Part shown: one piece after another, positions 5,210 through 9,150 of the stretch
Numbering within the stretch: position 1 is the stretch's first letter
How the letters are laid out: each line of letters opens with the position of its first letter
Origin: a bacterium
GTDB lineage: Bacteria; Verrucomicrobiota; Verrucomicrobiia; Chthoniobacterales; Terrimicrobiaceae
Assembly: GCA_009920585.1 (NCBI GenBank)
Contig: RFZT01000080.1
Span: 1 to 9,150, forward strand
Direction of reading: 5' to 3'
DNA length: 9,150 nucleotides
The notes under the pieces: generated by a model
The model's database searches: none
What the model saw: only the letters and a program-made list of their open reading frames with translations
Told to the model about the DNA's origin: nothing
Position numbers and translations under genes: made by a program

Positions 5210-6399
5210 CGGCGACAGGAGAAAAAGCGACAAGGGTGGTCACGCGGCGGGTGCACTATTTTTCAGGTTTTGATCCGCGAGGCGCTGGGCATTACCATCG
5301 ACTTTACAGGGATGAATCTCAGAAGCAGTCCTCGCACAATGGGGCGCAAATAGGCATCGGAACGCGTACTAGACTCAACGAGATTGTGAGCACTTGGCGT
5401 GTCGATGCGGACTGGAGCGGGCAACAAACTCACACGGACTATCAGTTCATGCATTGGGATGATCTGGTGCGCGCCAACTGGCAACGAAATGCTGTGCGGC
5501 TTTGGATGTCGGGATTATGGCCCTATCTCCAATTGCTCTCATGCGGGGCATGGTTGCGGATTTGGAAAATTGCGAAACCGGTGGCGATCAGTGGAGCTTT
5601 CCCATTAGTGCTTTTTGTTTTCAGCGTCGTTGCCGCTTTACTCGTTGGGGTGATGGCTTGCGGTGCTGCGCTGTGGCTTGGTTTGGGGTGGGGGTTGTCC
5701 CTTTTTGCAGGTGGCATTTCCGCAGTAGTTATCATGTGGGGAGGTCTTTTGCTTTCTGAAAAGCTAGGAGGACAATGGTTGTTGAGAACATTTCTTTTTG
5801 TTTATGAGTGGGGAACAGGGAATCGCCCTCAACTCGAGCCGCGTTTGAAAAGATTTGCTCAACATATCATCGAAGAGCAGAAAAAAAATCCCGTTGATGA
5901 GGTTCTTTTGGTCGGCCATAGCATTGGAACCATGGTTGCCGTGGAAGTGGCAGCGAGGATATCAAATGAGGGTTACTCGATCAATCAAGGGAGCGCCTTG
6001 CGGCTCCTGACGCTCGGACAATGCATCCCGGTACTGAGTTTTATTCCCGAAGCAAAAGCCTTCCGCGAAGCTTTGGCGAGTATGACAAAAATGGGGGCTA
6101 TTCCTTGGACTGATGTAACAATTCCTCCGGATCCCCTCTGTTTCTATAATCTCGATCCGGTCAAAGTCTCGGGGGGCAATGCTCCGCCATCTTATGCAAC
6201 CCAACTCGCCATAGCTCGTGTCTTCCGGATGTTTAAAAAAGAGACATACGCGACGTTACGATGGAATAAACTGCGCCTTCATTTCCAATATTTGATGGCG
6301 AGTGAATTGCCGGCAGACTACGATTATTTCCTGATGACAGCGGGTCCACATACCTTGGCAGAGTCGCTCACGCGGTGTGAAATCGAAATGAAATCATGA
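5206..6399 (+). CDS. Alpha/beta hydrolase with internal transmembrane segments
   Basis: A 397-residue protein starting at GTG 5206, overlapping the preceding stop by four bases. An in-frame GTG at 5236 is an alternative. The nucleophile elbow is VLLVGHSIGTMVAVEVA (GHSIG 237-241, Ser239), typical of serine esterases/lipases. His382 (GPHTL) near the C-terminus is a candidate catalytic His, and the acid may lie in PDPLCFYNLDP; both are tentative. The N-terminus has HYFSGFDPRGAGHYHRLYRDE, a strand plus turn that could form the oxyanion region. Residues about 125-183 are strongly hydrophobic (two, possibly three membrane helices), placed between the N-terminal strand and the nucleophile, unusual for a simple esterase and implying an enzyme acting at the membrane. 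A lipid ester substrate is plausible given the acyltransferase and P450 neighbours; this is inference. Substrate unknown. Confidence 0.8.
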   Translation: MTATGEKATRVVTRRVHYFSGFDPRGAGHYHRLYRDESQKQSSHNGAQIGIGTRTRLNEIVSTWRVDADWSGQQTHTDYQFMHWDDLVRANWQRNAVRLWMSGLWPYLQLLSCGAWLRIWKIAKPVAISGAFPLVLFVFSVVAALLVGVMACGAALWLGLGWGLSLFAGGISAVVIMWGGLLLSEKLGGQWLLRTFLFVYEWGTGNRPQLEPRLKRFAQHIIEEQKKNPVDEVLLVGHSIGTMVAVEVAARISNEGYSINQGSALRLLTLGQCIPVLSFIPEAKAFREALASMTKMGAIPWTDVTIPPDPLCFYNLDPVKVSGGNAPPSYATQLAIARVFRMFKKETYATLRWNKLRLHFQYLMASELPADYDYFLMTAGPHTLAESLTRCEIEMKS

Positions 6400-7832
6400 G
6401 TGACCAAAAAAAGGATAATGCGTTTGACGGTGAGCGGGTTTCACGGTGTCCGTTTGCTCCATTTATCCCCCCTTATCCTAAGCCTCACAAAACGAAGAGT
6501 TCGTTTTTTTTACGCTTTTTTCGTGGATGGCACTCGTGGCTCCATGTGCTATTTGAAAAAAGCTATTCAATGAGGATGGGAGAGATTCGCCAACCCGGCG
6601 GGTCTGTGTTCATGGTCAATGAGCCCAAGTGGGTGAAGCATATTCTCGTAGATGAAGCGCGCGCTTTTCCTAAGCATGACCTCATGCATCAACTCTTAGA
6701 GCCGCTCCTAGGCGTCAGTATTTTCACAACCAACGGAGAGGTCTGGGAACGGCAACGCCGCCTTGTCGATCAGGCCTTCGCGCAGGCCCGATTGCAGTTG
6801 GTTTTTCCCGCTATGCAAGAATCCGTCGCCGCCCTTCTGTCGCGTCTGGATAAGGTGGCCGATGGGCGAGATTTTGAAGTCGATGGGGAAATGACTTATG
6901 TGACGGCCGATGTCATGTTCCGAACGATTCTTTCGGAAACGCTCGCTGAGGTAGATGCAAAGAGCATCTACGAGTCCTTCCTCCAGTTCCAAAAGCATGC
7001 CCAGCGGGCCTCTCTTCTATTGATGTATCATCTTTGGTCGTGGCCGGTACGTTTTGCGTGTCAGAAGCCAGCTCGTAAAATTCGTCGTATTTTGTCGGAG
7101 ATTATCTCGCGACGATTTGAGGAGGTGAAGCAGAGCGGGGGCACTTCCAAGCAGGATATTTTAAGCGGGTTGATGGAAGCAACGGATCCCGTGGCAGGGG
7201 ATCGTTTCACTTATAAGGAGACAGTGGATCAAGTGTGCATGCTCTTTCTTGCTGGTCATGAGACCTCTGCCAGCGCCCTTGCTTGGTCACTCTATTTGTT
7301 ATCGCATAGGCCAGATTTGCAGGAACGCATGCGCGAGGAAATTCAGGAGCACACCGCGGGTGGAGATCTCTCCTTCAGCGCGATCCGCAAACTGCGACTG
7401 ACTTCTAATGTCTTCCGTGAGGCCTTGCGACTTTATCCCCCAGTTGGATTCTTTGTCCGCGAGGCCGCCCAAGATTCTACCATTCGTGATAAAATTGTTC
7501 CTGCCGGATCCCCTGTGCTCATTTCGCCTTGGCTCATCCAGCGACATTGCGATCTCTGGGAGCGGCCGGATGAGTTCGACCCCGATCGCTTTGACTCAAC
7601 GGATGGCAAAGAATCCAGTAAATGTGCCTATCTCCCGTTCAGTGCAGGGCCACGGGTGTGTGTAGGCATGGCATTTGCGACTCAGGAAGCACTTCTTATT
7701 CTGTCTTCCATCGTTCGACGGTATAAAATCGAGCCCGTCAAGAGTCACGAACCCAGGCCGGTTGGCCGTGTGACGGTGCGCTCGGATAACGGAATTTGTG
7801 TGCGTTTAAAATCGACATTTTCAAGCCTGTAA
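6396..7832 (+). CDS. Cytochrome P450 monooxygenase (P450 B)
   Basis: A 478-residue protein whose ATG overlaps the hydrolase stop (ATGA 6396-6399). Landmarks: FTTNGEVWERQRR in helix C (the W-x-x-x-R haem-propionate contact); LFLAGHETSAS in helix I (AGHETS 286-291); FREALRLYPP in helix K (Glu342-x-x-Arg345); FDPDRF; and the haem loop FSAGPRVCVG (415-424) with Cys422 as iron ligand. All core residues are intact. The proline- and lysine-rich N-terminus (PFIPPYPKPHKTK, about residues 22-34) precedes a short hydrophobic segment (about 35-53) that may attach it to the membrane. It shares the C-terminal order of motifs with P450 A (K-C-x-YLPFS-x-GPRVC-x-G) but the N-terminal halves differ, so they are old paralogues or separate families rather than a recent duplication. 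It needs an electron donor that is not encoded in the window. Substrate unknown; a fatty acyl chain is the contextual guess. Confidence 0.94.
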   Translation: MSDQKKDNAFDGERVSRCPFAPFIPPYPKPHKTKSSFFLRFFRGWHSWLHVLFEKSYSMRMGEIRQPGGSVFMVNEPKWVKHILVDEARAFPKHDLMHQLLEPLLGVSIFTTNGEVWERQRRLVDQAFAQARLQLVFPAMQESVAALLSRLDKVADGRDFEVDGEMTYVTADVMFRTILSETLAEVDAKSIYESFLQFQKHAQRASLLLMYHLWSWPVRFACQKPARKIRRILSEIISRRFEEVKQSGGTSKQDILSGLMEATDPVAGDRFTYKETVDQVCMLFLAGHETSASALAWSLYLLSHRPDLQERMREEIQEHTAGGDLSFSAIRKLRLTSNVFREALRLYPPVGFFVREAAQDSTIRDKIVPAGSPVLISPWLIQRHCDLWERPDEFDPDRFDSTDGKESSKCAYLPFSAGPRVCVGMAFATQEALLILSSIVRRYKIEPVKSHEPRPVGRVTVRSDNGICVRLKSTFSSL

Positions 7833-7847
7833 TTCAAGAATCACTTT

Positions 7848-7853
7848 AGAGGG
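7848..7853 (+). promoter_or_regulatory. AGAGGG abutting the kpsS start codon
   Basis: A Shine-Dalgarno-like AGAGGG ends directly at the ATG at 7854, with no spacer. This is too close for standard use and no nearby in-frame start offers better spacing. Either it is fortuitous or the start is further in, for example among the start-type codons of KLRVLM (about residues 12-17), which would still keep the conserved LQGPVGPFF region. Confidence 0.3.
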
Positions 7854-9059
7854 ATGGTTAATTTATTCAAAAAAGTTCACGAAAATAAATTGCGTGTGTT
7901 GATGCTACAAGGCCCCGTAGGGCCTTTTTTCGCTAATTTAGCTCATGATCTTCGAGCAGTTGGAGGTAAGCTTCATAAAATTAATTTCCATGGTGGCGAT
8001 TGGCTATTTTATCCCTCAAATGCGACAAACTTTCGACGACCGATGCACGAGTGGTCGGGGTTTCTTGAGCGTTTTCTTATTACGAATCAGATTGATTTGA
8101 TCCTTCTTTTCGGGGATTGCCGCCCTCAACATCTTGTCGCTCGAGATATGTCTATAAAGTTGGGGATTACGCTCGGTGTGTTTGAAGAAGGCTACGCGAG
8201 GCCTGATTATATAACGCTCGAAAACTATGGGGTAAACGCCCATTCAGAAATTCCACAAGATCCCAATTTCTACATCGGAAAAACAGATCACGTTCCTTGT
8301 GTGGAGAGGATTGGACCCCCTTTTTTTTACGCCATGGTTTGGGCTATGCTTTATAACTCAGCCGCAACTTTGCTTAAACCGTTCTTTTACCATTATCGCC
8401 ACCATAGAAATCTCAGTATATTTGACGGAATATGCTGGCTTAGATCTTTCTGGAGAAAACAAATATATAAGATATCTGAGAGATTTATACAGGACTTTCT
8501 AATCAAAAAAAATTCGGGGAACTTTTATATTGTTCCTCTTCAAGTCGGCAACGATACCCAGATCCATTCACATTCGAGATTTGGTAGTGTCCAAGAGTTT
8601 ATCCTGGAGGTTATGGTGTCGTTTTCTTCGCATTCGCCATCAGGAACCCTGCTTGTTATCAAGCAACACCCCTTGGAAAGAGGATATTCAAACCATGGCG
8701 AATTCATCGAAGCAAAGGCACGCGAGTTAAATATTCTAGAGCGCGTTGTATATTGCCACGATCAACATCTTCCGACCCTCCTCAAGCATGCGAAGGGTTG
8801 TGTTGTTATCAATAGCACAGTTGGAATGTCGGCTATAAGCCAAGGCTTGGCTGTAAAATGTCTAGGCGATGCCATATACAACATGCCTAGGTTAACATTT
8901 CAAGGGGAGCTGGATGACTTTTGGAAAGCCTCTGGCCAACCTGATTTAAATCTTTACAAAGCCTTTCATTCTTTCGTTATCAATAAAACGCAAATTAACG
9001 GAAACTACTATCGTAGGTTACCGGTGCCTAATATCCGCTCGGGGGTTCTTTGGAAATGA
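7854..9059 (+). CDS. kpsS: KpsS-like capsule polysaccharide protein (Kdo transferase)
   Basis: A 401-residue protein of the KpsS/LipB family. KpsS adds the first beta-Kdo to the phosphatidylglycerol-type lipid acceptor, after which KpsC extends the linker; both act on the cytoplasmic face. Motifs: RVLMLQGPVGPFFANLA near residues 14-30; KINFHGGDWLFYP; IDLILLFGDCRPQH; GVFEEGYARPDYITLE (Glu111-Glu112-Gly-Tyr, counterpart of EDGF in the kpsC product); the HP pair in KQHPLERG (His272-Pro273); and NSTVGMSA (Asn320 onward). Length is normal. The start ATG has a Shine-Dalgarno-like sequence with no spacer. It lies 21 bases after P450 B and is separated from kpsC by 5.3 kb of lipid-type genes, whereas the two often lie close together. 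The middle part (about 8390-8520) is notably AT-rich compared with the P450 genes upstream. Confidence 0.9.
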   Translation: MVNLFKKVHENKLRVLMLQGPVGPFFANLAHDLRAVGGKLHKINFHGGDWLFYPSNATNFRRPMHEWSGFLERFLITNQIDLILLFGDCRPQHLVARDMSIKLGITLGVFEEGYARPDYITLENYGVNAHSEIPQDPNFYIGKTDHVPCVERIGPPFFYAMVWAMLYNSAATLLKPFFYHYRHHRNLSIFDGICWLRSFWRKQIYKISERFIQDFLIKKNSGNFYIVPLQVGNDTQIHSHSRFGSVQEFILEVMVSFSSHSPSGTLLVIKQHPLERGYSNHGEFIEAKARELNILERVVYCHDQHLPTLLKHAKGCVVINSTVGMSAISQGLAVKCLGDAIYNMPRLTFQGELDDFWKASGQPDLNLYKAFHSFVINKTQINGNYYRRLPVPNIRSGVLWK

Positions 9060-9150
9060 AGCCAGCCAAGATTTATAATTTCATCGAAAAATGGGGAGAA
9101 ATACCATTTCTTACGATTTCCATTGTGACTCTGCCAATTTGGTTTCCGCT
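9056..9150 (+). CDS. Start of an unidentified membrane protein; 3' end outside window
   Basis: An ATG at 9056 overlaps the kpsS stop by four bases (ATGA), and the frame stays open to the right edge, giving 31 residues plus a partial codon. After a short polar N-terminus (MKPAKIYNFIEKWGEIP), a hydrophobic run (FLTISIVTLPIWFP) begins, which looks like a first membrane helix. The overlap and direction place it in the kps operon. Too little is visible to name it; a polysaccharide export or polymerisation membrane component would fit the context but nothing in these residues proves it. Confidence 0.6.
   Translation, partial: MKPAKIYNFIEKWGEIPFLTISIVTLPIWFP

Overview
The window is a capsule/surface-polysaccharide locus of a Gram-negative bacterium. 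The evidence is a KpsC-type and a KpsS-type capsule protein, which start poly-Kdo-linked capsules on a lipid anchor, and an acyltransferase of the lipid A (LpxL/HtrB) family. Base composition is mixed, about 50% GC overall. I cannot assign a phylum from the sequence. All supported genes are on the + strand.

Layout. (1) Positions 1-554 hold the C-terminal part of a GT4-like glycosyltransferase that begins upstream of the window. (2) Positions 555-1493 hold a two-gene toxin-antitoxin module (Phd/YefM-type antitoxin and PIN-domain VapC-type toxin, ATGA overlap). Two inverted repeats lie in front of it, a long inverted repeat straddles the toxin stop codon, and a 183-base gap follows. (3) Positions 1494 to the right edge look like one tightly packed operon: single-module kpsC, cytochrome P450 'A', LpxL-like acyltransferase, a 120-aa membrane-anchored protein, an alpha/beta hydrolase with internal membrane segments, cytochrome P450 'B', kpsS, and the start of a further membrane protein. 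Most junctions are 4-base stop/start overlaps or gaps of 2-4 bases; only kpsS has a longer gap (21 bases). Most of these genes lack a convincing Shine-Dalgarno sequence.

The most interesting aspect is the content between kpsC and kpsS. KpsC and KpsS extend and start a Kdo linker on a phospholipid anchor. The five genes between them are all plausible lipid enzymes or membrane proteins: two P450 monooxygenases, an acyl-CoA/ACP-dependent type acyltransferase, a serine hydrolase and a small membrane protein. My inference is that they form a lipid-tailoring cassette that makes or modifies an unusual (for example hydroxylated or re-acylated) glycolipid, possibly the capsule anchor itself. The family assignments are well supported by motifs. 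The joint function is inference from synteny. No P450 redox partner is encoded in the window.

I see no rRNA, tRNA, CRISPR array, transposase or insertion sequence. No stretch longer than 300 bases lacks a gene.
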